Shown here piece by piece: positions 8,127 to 17,700 of a stretch of 64,000 bases of DNA (within the stretch, counting starts at the first letter, position 1; each line of letters starts with the position of its first letter). The position numbers were made by a program, and so were the translations under genes. Under the pieces are notes generated by a model, which saw only the letters and a program-made list of their open reading frames with translations, did no database searches and had not been told where the DNA came from. The DNA is from Alkalihalobacillus bogoriensis ATCC BAA-922 (GTDB lineage: Bacteria; Bacillota; Bacilli; Bacillales; Bacillaceae_F): assembly GCF_000621445.1 (NCBI RefSeq), contig NZ_JHYI01000012.1, forward strand, positions 124,001 through 188,000, written 5' to 3'.

Positions 8127-9149
8127 ATGAGTGAACCGATTACAAGAAGACAAGACAAAAAAACGACTTCAAAGCGAAAAACGTTTTTAAAAGTTTTACT
8201 TCTTATAGGAATGTTTTTATTTATAACAGTAGGTGGAACAACAGCCTACTTCGTTTGGAAACTAGATAATGTAGCAACCGGCTCTCAACAAGAACTAGAA
8301 CGCGGTGACAAGTCAGAAAAGCGAACAGAAGCTGTTAATCCAAGTAAAGATAACATATCGATTCTCTTATTAGGTGAAGATGCTCGTCCAGGGGAAACTC
8401 GAGCACGTACTGATGCAATCGTTGTTGCAACGTTTAATAAAACAGAAGGCTCTGTCGTTTTAACAAGCATCCCTCGTGACTCGCGTGTGGAAATTGTAGG
8501 AAGAGACCATTTAGATAAAATTAATCATGCTCATGCATATGGCGGAGTCGATATGACAATCGATACCGTTGAACAATTTTTAGATATTCCGATTGATTAT
8601 TTTGTGAAACTTAATTTTCAATCATTTGTTTCCGTCGTTGATGCATTAGGTGGCATCGAAGTGGAAGTACCATTCACATTTGAAGAAAAAGATACAAACA
8701 ATAACTGGATTACACTACACGAAGGTGTTCAAACATTCAACGGTGAAGAAGCACTTGCTTATACCCGGATGAGAAAGCACCCTCAAGGAGGCGGTGACGT
8801 TGGTCGTGGTCAACGTCAACAACAAGTTATTGAAGCGATGATAACAAAAGCCGCCTCATTCTCATCGATTACTCGTTTTGATGATGTCATTGATGCTGTA
8901 GGTGAAAACTTACAAATGAACTTGTCGTTCGGAAACATCATTGCCCTTCATACGTATGCAGCATCATTAAATAATATTGAAATGCTTCAAATTGAAGGCG
9001 ATAATTTAATGCTTGATGGAATATATTATTATGAACCAAAACAAGAGTCAGTTGAAGAAATTCGCCAACGGCTTCGTCAACATCTCCAATTAGACGCTCG
9101 TGTTGTTTATAATGACAAACCAGAAGAAATCATCACAACTCAAAATTAA
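8127..9149 (+). CDS. LCP-family wall polymer ligase (LytR/TagU type)
   Basis: A 340-residue LytR-CpsA-Psr protein, which transfers lipid-linked teichoic acid or polysaccharide to peptidoglycan. A short basic cytoplasmic tail precedes one membrane segment (about residues 22-45, VLLLIGMFLFITVGG). The extracellular LCP core shows LLGEDARPGETRARTD, VVLTSIPRDSRVEI (catalytic arginine/aspartate region), DKINHAHAYGG and the RMRKHPQGGGDVGRGQRQQ block. Its neighbour tagO supplies the lipid-linked precursor. It is closest to TagU/LytR, but paralogue assignment is uncertain. Confidence 0.9.
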   Translation: MSEPITRRQDKKTTSKRKTFLKVLLLIGMFLFITVGGTTAYFVWKLDNVATGSQQELERGDKSEKRTEAVNPSKDNISILLLGEDARPGETRARTDAIVVATFNKTEGSVVLTSIPRDSRVEIVGRDHLDKINHAHAYGGVDMTIDTVEQFLDIPIDYFVKLNFQSFVSVVDALGGIEVEVPFTFEEKDTNNNWITLHEGVQTFNGEEALAYTRMRKHPQGGGDVGRGQRQQQVIEAMITKAASFSSITRFDDVIDAVGENLQMNLSFGNIIALHTYAASLNNIEMLQIEGDNLMLDGIYYYEPKQESVEEIRQRLRQHLQLDARVVYNDKPEEIITTQN

Positions 9150-9155
9150 CAAATC

Positions 9156-9198
9156 AAGATGTATGAATGGATCTAATCTCTGTTCATACATCTTTTTT
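9156..9198 (+). terminator. Terminator after the LCP gene
   Basis: Perfect 12-bp stem AAGATGTATGAA (9156-9167) / TTCATACATCTT (9183-9194) followed by a T-run. It sits between convergent lytR-like and tagO genes. Confidence 0.85.
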
Positions 9199-10300
9199 AT
9201 CGTTTTGGATTAAACACACGTTTACTTCGAATCGGTGTTTCTTCGGACAGAAAAATGCGTTTCATCGCATTAATGAGCGGCTGCCGTTCTTGTCCCATTA
9301 AGCCGATAAACTCAGCATATACTTCCACAACAACAAGTAAAACAGTTAACAATAACAGCGATGCCCACAACGTCGTATTCGTAAACAATATCGCACACAG
9401 CCCGAAAAAGAAACTAAACCCGTACACAATAAGGACTGTCTTGCGATGACTATACCCCATTGATAATAAACAGTGGTGCAAATGCCCTTTATCTGCCATA
9501 TAAATTTTTTGTTTATTCAAAGTACGCCGAATAATGGCAAACACCGTATCAAAAATAGGAACAGCCAATATTATAATCGGAATTAATAAACTAAATACCG
9601 TCACACTTTTAAATAAACCTAATATTGAAATAACGGCAATCGAATAACCAAGAAAAAGTGCACCTGTATCACCCATAAATATTTTTGCAGGGTGAAAATT
9701 AAACAATAAAAAACCTAGCGTACTGCCAATTAATAATACCGATAATGAAATAATAAACAAATGATTACCTGGATCAATAATCGCCATGACGACAATCGAT
9801 GAAATCGCAATAACCGCAACACCACCGGCTAGTCCATCAAGTCCATCAATTAAATTGATGGAATTCGTCACACCGACTATCCATAGAACAGAGATAATAT
9901 AACTGAAGATTCCTAATTCGACACCACCTACAAAAGGTAAATCAATCGAATTTATCATAATGCCTGAAGTGACAACAACCGAAGCCGCTACAAGCTGTAA
10001 TGGAAATTTCAGCTTAGCAGAAACGTTATATTTATCATCTAAGATTCCTGTTAGAATAATGATGATGGCCCCAATAATGACAGGATATAAATACTGATTT
10101 TCAAGGTTAAGATATAAAAGTCCAGCTGCAGTACCTGCAATGATCGCCAATCCACCTAAACTCGGAACAGGCGTGTTATGAACATTGCGTTTATTCGGTT
10201 TATCGACAATCTCAAAGCGTTTGGCCAATTTTATAATCAAAGGAATGGAGAAAATTGAAGCGACCAAAGAAATTAAAAAAGCAATGAATAATGCCGTCAT
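9197..10300 (-). CDS. tagO: UDP-GlcNAc:undecaprenyl-phosphate GlcNAc-1-phosphate transferase
   Basis: A 367-residue polytopic MraY/WecA family enzyme. It starts wall teichoic acid (and related polymer) synthesis by moving GlcNAc-1-P onto undecaprenyl phosphate at the inner membrane face. Active-site loops are visible: the aspartate pair GILDDKYN, NLIDGLDGLAGG, FMGDTGALFLG and the His cluster KGHLHHCLL. About ten hydrophobic segments are present. Start ATG 10298-10300 has AGGAGG four to seven bases upstream. The longer open frame to 10387 lacks homology and is not used. Confidence 0.95.
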   Translation of the reverse strand: MTALFIAFLISLVASIFSIPLIIKLAKRFEIVDKPNKRNVHNTPVPSLGGLAIIAGTAAGLLYLNLENQYLYPVIIGAIIIILTGILDDKYNVSAKLKFPLQLVAASVVVTSGIMINSIDLPFVGGVELGIFSYIISVLWIVGVTNSINLIDGLDGLAGGVAVIAISSIVVMAIIDPGNHLFIISLSVLLIGSTLGFLLFNFHPAKIFMGDTGALFLGYSIAVISILGLFKSVTVFSLLIPIIILAVPIFDTVFAIIRRTLNKQKIYMADKGHLHHCLLSMGYSHRKTVLIVYGFSFFFGLCAILFTNTTLWASLLLLTVLLVVVEVYAEFIGLMGQERQPLINAMKRIFLSEETPIRSKRVFNPKR

Positions 10301-10421
10301 ATTTCCACCTCCTAAGACGTACATAAACAATTCTTCCTCTATATCTTTACCTATTTTCCATTCTTTAAACAAGCGAACCATTTCCAACTGCTAAAGAAGA
10401 AATCAGTTACGCTTCTCGTAT

Positions 10422-10601
10422 CGGACACCTGTTCCGTTAAATTATGAAATTCCAGCCTTTTGCGATTCTTATCGGACATCTGTTCCGCTAGTTATCCATA
10501 TTAGTCAGAAAATCATTGCATTATCCTAACTTAACGGAACAGTTGTCCGATAGCATTTAAAAAAACAGGAAATATTGTATAAATAGAGGAACAGATGTCC
10601 G
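10422..10601. repeat. Four-box intergenic repeat, copy B
   Basis: Boxes at 10422-10439 (CGGACACCTGTTCCGTTA), 10473-10490, 10532-10549 (reverse type) and 10584-10601 (reverse type). Start-to-start spacing is 51, 59 and 52 bp. It lies upstream of tagO, about 120-300 bp from its start. Confidence 0.88.
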
Positions 10602-10624
10602 TTAATTTTTCTCGGAGCTTTACA

Positions 10625-10660
10625 TAAGAAAAACGCGGAGCGTCTTTTCGTTTCAAGCGA
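10625..10660 (+). repeat. MITE-like repeat, 5' fragment
   Basis: 36 bp matching the first part of the element at 42371 (TAAGAAAAACGCGGAGCG, then CTTTTCGTTTCAAGCG). The similarity stops abruptly after 10660, so this is a truncated copy lodged between four-box copies B and B'. Confidence 0.7.
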
Positions 10661-10701
10661 GTGTATGATGAAACAACAAACACATCCCATGTCCCATTTT
10701 T

Positions 10702-10882
10702 GCGGTCAGAGCAGCCGTTATTTGTTAACATGATACGGGTTTCCGTTTTTTAGCGGCCACAGGAGCGCTTATTCACGCAAAAGCCAAACTATTTCTAGCG
10801 ATATTTTATGAATAACGGCTCCTGTGTCCTCCAAAGTTCCAAAACGCTAGCCATGTTCACAGATAACGGTTTTCATGGCCGC
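10702..10882. repeat. Diverged four-box repeat, copy B-prime
   Basis: Box sequences differ from the other copies but the layout is kept: 10702-10720 (GCGGTCAGAGCAGCCGTTA), 10753-10771 (GCGGCCACAGGAGCGCTTA), 10813-10829 (TAACGGCTCCTGTGTCC) and 10864-10882 (TAACGGTTTTCATGGCCGC). Spacing is 51, 60 and 51 bp. Box 2 pairs with box 3 (ACAGGAGC / GCTCCTGT, extended by TTATTCA / TGAATAA). Box 1 pairs with box 4, extended into AACATG / CATGTT. Confidence 0.75.
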
Positions 10883-11028
10883 TTTCTTACCATAAACAAC
10901 AAAATTGCTAACGCGATAAACCCGTCCAAGTTTTGAATGATTCACTGGGGTCTTTTCTTGCTGTCTCATAGTACTCATTTATTAGAGCATTGTTATACAC
11001 AAGTCGACTATTTTATAGTTTCCTACAC

Positions 11029-11170
11029 AATAAGAAAAGTGCGAAGCCCTGCCCGCTTTTGACAGTGAACCACAAGTGCTCTTCTTGGGGTGAAACGAGC
11101 AAGTGCGCAGCCTTCGCTCTTCTTGAATAAGCTTTCAAAGCTTCGCTGCTAGACCAAAAATTTTCTTATT
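11029..11170 (+). repeat. MITE-like repeat with perfect terminal inverted repeats
   Basis: A 142-bp element bounded by AATAAGAAAA (11029-11038) and TTTTCTTATT (11161-11170). The body matches the copies at 14492 and 42371 (GAAGCCCTGCCCGCTTTTGA, CTCTTCTTGGGGTGAAACGA, GAATAAGCTTTCAAAGCTTC). It lacks an internal segment of about 30 bp present in the copy at 42371. No open frame is present. The region 10883-11028 between repeats shows nothing recognisable. Confidence 0.75.
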
Positions 11171-11207
11171 AAAAAAAAAACGATAACAGCACTCACACTG
11201 TTATCGT
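11171..11207 (-). terminator. Terminator of the sugar transferase-epimerase operon
   Basis: Stem ACGATAACAG (11180-11189) / CTGTTATCGT (11198-11207) with an eight-base loop. On the minus strand it is followed by a run of ten T. It overlaps the epimerase stop codon and abuts the MITE-like repeat. Confidence 0.88.
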
Positions 11208-12139
11208 CGTTTAGACCATTCAATTGTTTTTTCAAGTCCTTGCTCTAATGATACCGTTGGCTTCCAACCTAGTGTACTCTTGAGCTTGTCATTAGCAAGG
11301 TAACTTACCTTTATATCACCTGGACGTTCCTCTTCAAATTGTGGGGTATACGAAACGCCAACCCCGTTACAAAGGATTTGTAATAAAGAAGCGATGCTTG
11401 TTTCTGTATTTGTACTAACATTAAAAACCATCTCATTTACGTTGCCTTCAGACAGTAAGCACCGTAAAACCGCTTGTGCAACATCTTCAACATAAACAAA
11501 ATCTCGTGTTTGTTCACCATCACCATAAACGACAACTTGTTTACCTGCAAGAAGCTGGTCAATAAAAATGGTGATGACCCCAGCTTCCGTAGCTATACTT
11601 TGCCTTGGGCCATACACATTTGCAAATCGTAAAGCAAACACATCAAAACCATATAAGCGTCCATATGCTTTGATATATTCTTCAGCAGCTAATTTAGACA
11701 CACCGTAAGGAGATAGTGGCTGCAGCTTTTCTTCTTCCTTAATAGGCAATGTATCGACTGGGCCATACACAGCTGCTGAAGATGCATATATAAATGTTTT
11801 TATTCCATATTGGCGAGCAAACTCTAACACATGAATCGTACCGTCAATATTAATCGTAGCATCCATAATTGGATTTTCCACTGAAGGTCCTACTTTGCTT
11901 TGGGCGGCTAGATGGATAATGTCTGTAATTCCTTGTTGAGTAAAAAACACATCTTCCAATTTTTCTTTTTCGGTAATATCAACTTCATAAAAGCTAACAA
12001 GTTCACTTTGATTTACATATTCGAGCTTTCCTGTGCTTAAATTATCGACAATGATAACTTCTTTGCCTTGCTCAACAAGTTGGTCAACGACATGAGAACC
12101 GATAAAACCAGCCCCGCCGGTTACAAGTACTTTGCCCAT
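11201..12139 (-). CDS. NAD-dependent nucleotide-sugar epimerase (GalE-like)
   Basis: A 312-residue extended short-chain dehydrogenase. The Rossmann motif GGAGFIGSH is at residues 8-16, with DNLSTG, then SSAAVYG and the catalytic Tyr-Lys pair in SPYGVSKLAAEEY. The substrate region RFANVYGPRQ follows. The closest functional type is UDP-glucose/UDP-GlcNAc 4-epimerase; the exact sugar cannot be read from sequence. It is cotranscribed with the phosphotransferase 23 bp upstream, so it probably makes that enzyme's sugar donor or a subunit of the polymer. Confidence 0.88.
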   Translation of the reverse strand: MGKVLVTGGAGFIGSHVVDQLVEQGKEVIIVDNLSTGKLEYVNQSELVSFYEVDITEKEKLEDVFFTQQGITDIIHLAAQSKVGPSVENPIMDATINIDGTIHVLEFARQYGIKTFIYASSAAVYGPVDTLPIKEEEKLQPLSPYGVSKLAAEEYIKAYGRLYGFDVFALRFANVYGPRQSIATEAGVITIFIDQLLAGKQVVVYGDGEQTRDFVYVEDVAQAVLRCLLSEGNVNEMVFNVSTNTETSIASLLQILCNGVGVSYTPQFEEERPGDIKVSYLANDKLKSTLGWKPTVSLEQGLEKTIEWSKRR

Positions 12140-12162
12140 AGCTAAAGCCTCACTTTACCCCA

Positions 12163-13545
12163 TTACACGATCGTAACATCTGTTTTAGTTTCGTCAGTAA
12201 CGGAGTTGGTTTTTTTTACTTCTGTCCCTTCCGCTTTGGACTTATCAAAAAGGACGATAAATGTTTTTAATAAAATGACAATATCTAACCAAAAACTATA
12301 ATTACGAATATAGTATAAATCGAAGCGTAGTTTATCATGTACTTCAGAGCTATATTTCCCCATAATTTGCGCATAGCCTGTAATTCCAGGTTGAACCGTA
12401 TTTCGATACCCATAATGGTAAATTTCTTTCGATAATTGTTTGATAAAAAATCCGCGCTCTGGTCGTGGACCAACAAGCGACATATCACCTTTTAGTACAT
12501 TAAACAGCTGTGGCAACTCGTCTAAACGTGTTGCTCTCATAAATTTTCCGACTTTTGTAATTCGGTCATCGTTTTCCGTTGCTAGCACAGGACCGGTTTT
12601 ACTTTCTGCACCTTCAATCATCGAACGGAATTTATAAATCATAAACGGCTTATTGTTTTTCCCGTAACGCTCTTGTTTATAGATAATACTTCCTTTTGGG
12701 TCTTCTAATTTCACCAATAAAGCGGTAAGCAATAAAACCGGTGAAATGAGAATAAGGATAAAAACAGAGGAAACAATATCAAAGATTCGTTTCAGTACAG
12801 CTTGGTCCCATGTTAAACCAAACGGCTTTACTGACATCACTAACGTATCATCAAATGGTGTCACACTTGCTCGTTGCAACAATAGTTCATACAAACTTGG
12901 AATCGTGTAGACAAGTTTATTACATTCCATCGCATGATAAATAATTTTTGATTTTGTTTCTTTACTAATATTCGTACACAACATGACATAATCACTATGA
13001 GTAATATGCTGATGGATTTTATTCATCGGTGTTGTTGGTTGAATATGAGTAACATGAGTCCCTTTTAGCATCGGGTGTTTAATTTTCCCAATCATACGCT
13101 GGGCACTTTCATCATCCCCAATTAATAAAACACGTCCAACAACTTTCCCTCTTGTTAATTTAATGTACGTCCATTTAAACATAATCATAAGAAAAATCAT
13201 GAAAAACATTGCAATTAAAATAACAGAACGTGGCATAGCAAATTCACGGAATAAATAAGATGCTGACATCGTTAAAAACGACATAAAAATAACCGCAATG
13301 ACGATTTTCACACTTATATCCCATAATGTATTTTTACGATCTAATGCGTACAATTCATAAACAGAAATAAAAAACAATCCAATTAATAAAATCCAAGGCA
13401 ATAAAGAAATAAAGGAATCCCAGTTTTTTTGTGGAAATCCATGATATCGAATGTAAAAAGCAGAAATATAAGCGACTAAGATACAAATAAGATCTCCAAG
13501 TATAATGATGGCTTTGTGGTTTTTCAATTCACTAATATTAGACAT
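12163..13545 (-). CDS. Polyprenyl-phosphate sugar phosphotransferase (WbaP/EpsE type)
   Basis: A 460-residue membrane enzyme of the bacterial sugar transferase family. It would move a sugar-1-phosphate to undecaprenyl phosphate to prime a surface polysaccharide. The N-terminal half has four to five membrane helices and a CoA-binding-like domain (VLLIGDDESAQRMIG). The C-terminal catalytic domain starts at KRIFDIVSS, with YKFRSMIEGAE, RATRLDELPQLFNVLKGDMS and LVGPRPER. Start ATG 13543-13545, nine bases after AAGGGGTG; an upstream frame extension to 13575 is unlikely. It is the first gene of a two-gene operon. Confidence 0.92.
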   Translation of the reverse strand: MSNISELKNHKAIIILGDLICILVAYISAFYIRYHGFPQKNWDSFISLLPWILLIGLFFISVYELYALDRKNTLWDISVKIVIAVIFMSFLTMSASYLFREFAMPRSVILIAMFFMIFLMIMFKWTYIKLTRGKVVGRVLLIGDDESAQRMIGKIKHPMLKGTHVTHIQPTTPMNKIHQHITHSDYVMLCTNISKETKSKIIYHAMECNKLVYTIPSLYELLLQRASVTPFDDTLVMSVKPFGLTWDQAVLKRIFDIVSSVFILILISPVLLLTALLVKLEDPKGSIIYKQERYGKNNKPFMIYKFRSMIEGAESKTGPVLATENDDRITKVGKFMRATRLDELPQLFNVLKGDMSLVGPRPERGFFIKQLSKEIYHYGYRNTVQPGITGYAQIMGKYSSEVHDKLRFDLYYIRNYSFWLDIVILLKTFIVLFDKSKAEGTEVKKTNSVTDETKTDVTIV

Positions 13546-13575
13546 TATGAATTTCACCCCTTTTTCAGCTGACAA

Positions 13576-14491
13576 ATCCCCCGCTAAATATGGTAGATTT
13601 TGTCTATTTATCTATTTATTAATAACAATTTCGACAAATACAAATCATAGATAACTATACTATAGAATAGCAAGGAAGAAAACAAAAAGATAGGTACTGG
13701 TAGGAAATTAGAGATTTTTACAAATAAAACCTTTATAAAAAAGCCACTGAATCGACCATTGTTTTGACCATTACAGTGACTTTTCACTTCTTTAATTAAA
13801 CGTGTTAAGAACTAATGGTATTCTCAACAACTGACTTTTGAAGTTTGTCATTTTAACTTGTTCTTTTTCAAATCAAATTCAATCATCTACGACAAAATAT
13901 AACATAATGATTTTTTATTTTATATTAAGTTTTGTTGTGAACCCTCCCTCGACAACCTGGATTTTATCATTATAGATAAACTTATTTTTGAAGTGTAATA
14001 CTATTCAGGCACGATGACCTTAATTTCATGTTACAGCCTTATAAGTAATGATTTCAATTAATAGCCTGAGTGAATTGAACGAACGATTGGTTAGTATTTT
14101 TACCCATGTTTGAATTTTTGTTTTACGGATAATCATTGTTTTAAAATCTACTTCTAATGTAACTCCATCATATTATAACTTGCTTAAGAAACTAACCTTT
14201 TTTTGATAAAAGCGTCTGTTACTGAAGTTTTTTCTAAGCATTTAGAAGTAAATTGTCAAAAGAACGACTTTAAATAGAGATTTTCGGTTTTGCTTTAAAT
14301 TTTGATGAAGATACTTTGTATTCTTATATGTTGCCATAATATGATTTACAGTTTTGAAATACAGTTGTCATAACCTCTTGGCACTAACCATAGATTTTTG
14401 TTTACGTAAACAACTGCTCTCATCATTTTATTTTTTTAATCAACTTGTTTGTCAACAGGACAACGCATCCATCTCTTTTATTTTCAACTAT
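13576..14491. other. AT-rich intergenic stretch without a recognisable gene
   Basis: No open frame with a ribosome site was seen in either direction across this 0.9 kb. Its only clear structure is a hairpin at 13739-13786 (AAGTCACTG / CAGTGGCTT on the minus strand, followed by T6). This resembles a terminator for something formerly encoded at 13800-14480. I read the stretch as decayed sequence but could not identify a parent gene. Confidence 0.4.
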
Positions 14492-14668
14492 TAAAGAAAA
14501 ACGCATGTCCTTCTTATCTTTTCAAGCGAAATGCGGGGCCCTACCCTCCTTTGACAGTGAACCCCAAGCGCTCTTCTTGGAGTGAAGCGCGCAGGTATGG
14601 AGCCTTCCATCTACTAGAGTAAGCTTTCGCAACTTCACTGCTATACCAAAACTTTTGTACTTTCTTAT
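14492..14668 (+). repeat. MITE-like repeat, diverged full-length copy
   Basis: About 177 bp beginning AAAGAAAAACGCATG and ending TACTTTCTTATAC. The core is shared with the elements at 11029 and 42371 (CCTTTGACAGTGAACCCCAA, CTCTTCTTGGAGTGAAGCG, AGTAAGCTTTCGCAACTTCA). It carries more substitutions than the other copies. It lies just downstream of the glucosaminidase gene terminator. Confidence 0.7.
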
Positions 14669-14670
14669 AC

Positions 14671-14716
14671 GAAAAAAAAGCACTTAAGTTTCAGTATATT
14701 GAACAGAAACTTAAGT
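14671..14716 (-). terminator. Terminator of the repeat-bearing glucosaminidase gene
   Basis: Stem ACTTAAGTTTC (14682-14692) / GAAACTTAAGT (14706-14716) followed on the minus strand by GCTTTTTTTTC. It starts eleven bases after the gene's stop codon. Confidence 0.85.
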
Positions 14717-14726
14717 ACTTTAAATC

Positions 14727-17700
14727 TTATCTATACTTAGGTATATCAAAGTGTAATATTGGATTATCCAATTGGTTGTAAAGATTTTTTATACTTGGAA
14801 TTTGCTTAGTTGCCCATTCCATATCAGTAGCATATTGCTTTACCCCCGGCCTTGCAGGATTCCATCTCATTTTGTATAGTGTGTTTTGTTTATTAGCATT
14901 ATGAATATAATCTTCACCAATAAACTTTGCTCCGCCTATTATAGCTGCTTCCGGGCTAAACCAACCTTGATTATAAGCATAAATTGCACCCATTTCTTTA
15001 GCAGCACTGTCAAATGCTCCAATACCAAACATGTTGTAAGTAGTTCTTACATTTGATAAATTATTCCTGTTTGACGAAGTGGCTAATACAAGGTTTCCAT
15101 TAGAATTTCTTCCTACATCAATCCCAGTAGCTAATTCAGAATTTCCATTACCCGTTTCTAATAAAGCATGAGCAATCAAATATACTTCATTTACAGAGTG
15201 CTGACGTCCTGCATCTATAAATGCTTGACCTTTCCCATCTAAGATACCTCTCCCAGCAAGAATTCTATTCAACTGAGAAGAAGGAACACCAACACTTGAT
15301 GATAGAACAAGATGTTGAAATATATCATTTTGGTTTGGATCCATGAAAGGTTCAAAATCAACAGTCTTAGCATTTCTCCACGTATCAAAGTTAATTTCAT
15401 ACCATTTATTGCTAGTGCCAACTGTTGTGCCAGTCACTTCCCTAACAATAGCAACTTGACGGTCTTTGGCAATTCGTCCAAAATTGTGGCTCGAATTAGA
15501 AGCTTGTTCTCTAACATTTCCATTTGTTGTTAGAACAGCCACTCGTCCAACATTAACAAGTGAGGTATGAACGTATAACGTTTGATTGTTATAAGTGACC
15601 CTATACCACTTGTTGCTAGTACCTACTGTCGTACCAGTCACTTCACCTTGTATTACTACTGTTGTCCCACTATTAACAGTAGCGGCAATATTATTATTGT
15701 TTGCTGTACTAGCTGAGGTGCGTAACCGTGTTCCATTCGTATTGACTACCCCACGTTCAACTACATTTGCTAATGAACTATGGATAAAGCCCGTTCGATT
15801 CCGATATCGGTCGGTTTGCGGAGGGGGATTTAATGATAATTGAATAGACAACGCATTTGCAAATGTTGAGCTTACTTGCGTATACGTAATAATTTCTCTG
15901 TCATTAATATAGCCCTTCTCTGCTAAATCTAACAATCTTCTTGCTTCATTTTTAATATTATTATGAACACCAATTGCGTTAATAATAAATTGATATCTAC
16001 CAATCGCTGTATCAAAATTTCCTTTTTTGTGCTCTTGGCTAGCCCAATCTAATAAAGCTTGTGCACTTTCATTAATCCCGTTTATAAACCTTTGTTCTGA
16101 GGAATAAAGAAGGTGTGCATCAGTAAATAGCTCTAATCTTATTGAAGCAGTTGGTCCATTAGAAGCAATATTTTGCAATTGGCTAACAGTAGGGATACGA
16201 TTTCTTTGTTTTGCATAACCTAAACGTAATTCCACTTCTCTTTTTAATAATTCAGGTAAAACAGGAGCTGATAAAATAAATTCAAAGCGTTCAACCGCAA
16301 CACCATATCGTCCATTTTGGTGCTCTGTTTTAACCCAATTTAAAAGAGATTGTGCACTCGTTGCAATCCCTTCTTCAAAACGACTATCATCAGGGAAGTA
16401 GTTATACCCAACAATAAAGAAAGATAGTCTCTCAGACGCTGTGTTTTGCTGATTCGCTAACTCTGCTAAACGATTGGCTGTCACTTGCTCTCGGTTCTTT
16501 GCAAATGCGAACGCTACTTGAACTTCCATCGAAATATCATTTGACAGTGAAGGAGCAAGCAGAATTGTTTCATAACGATCAGCGGCCGTGCTAAAATTGC
16601 CTTGTTGATGCTGGCTTCTAGCCCAAGTATACAATGATTGAGCACTTGTATTAATACCATTCACAAACCTAGCATCATTAGGATACAATATGTGACCTGC
16701 ACTAAAGCTTGATAATCTGTCTGATGCTGTTGATTGATTTCCTGCTATTTCGTGTAGCTGATTTGCAGAAGGAATTTGTACATTTCGCTTCGCATAGGAA
16801 AGTCTAATTTCCAACTCTTGTTTTAAAGAATTCGAAAGAACAGGTGCAGTTAAAATCAATTCAAAAGATTCTACTGCATTTGCATAGTTTCTTTGCTGGT
16901 GCTGTGAAACAGCAGACACTAATAATGCACTCGCTGTAGTCTCAATTCCTGATACAAATCTCGAATCACTTGGGTAAAACTCATAACCTTCAATTAAAAG
17001 ACTCAATCTCTCTTTCAAATCCGTCTTCTTCATAGCAGAATCGTATATTGCATCTGGACTCCTTCTACCTGCCCTTGCATCAGCTAGATTTCTTTCTGCC
17101 TGCTGCCTCAAACTCGAACTTAACTTAGGTGCAGAAAGGATAAATTCATATCGTCCTATTGCAACATCAAAATGTCCTTGTTGGAGTTGAGTATTTGTCC
17201 AATTCATTAATGAACGAGCACTTGTATTAATTCCAGATTCAAATCGGTTATCACTTGGATATAGATAATACCCATCGATAAACATTTCAAGCCTTTCTGA
17301 AGCTGTTGATTTGTTTTTCGCCTGAGTATTAAATTGGTCTGCGTTAGGGACTTTTACTCTTTGCTGAGCAAACTTCCGTCTAACTTCTGCTTCTTTCTTA
17401 ATACTATTTGAAAGAACTGGTGCAGCTAAAATATAATCATAGCGCCCAACTGCCACATTGTATTGCCCTTGTTGATGTTGTTGTCTAGACCAAACTAACA
17501 ATGCTTGTGCACTCGTATTAATTCCTACTTCAAACCTTTTATCTGCCGGATACGTTTCGTAACCTGTTATAAAAGCAGCTAATCTTGCTGATGCAGAAGA
17601 TTGCCTACTTGCAAAATCATGCAACATATCTGGAGAACGTTTCCCTTGTTTTGCATAATTAAGATTTGATTGCGTTTCATTTTTAATACTTGAGCTTAAT

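Noticed and set aside
10531-10731. 66-codon minus-strand open frame
   Set aside because: It is built from repeat copies B and B-prime and the MITE fragment; composition and position show that it is not a gene.
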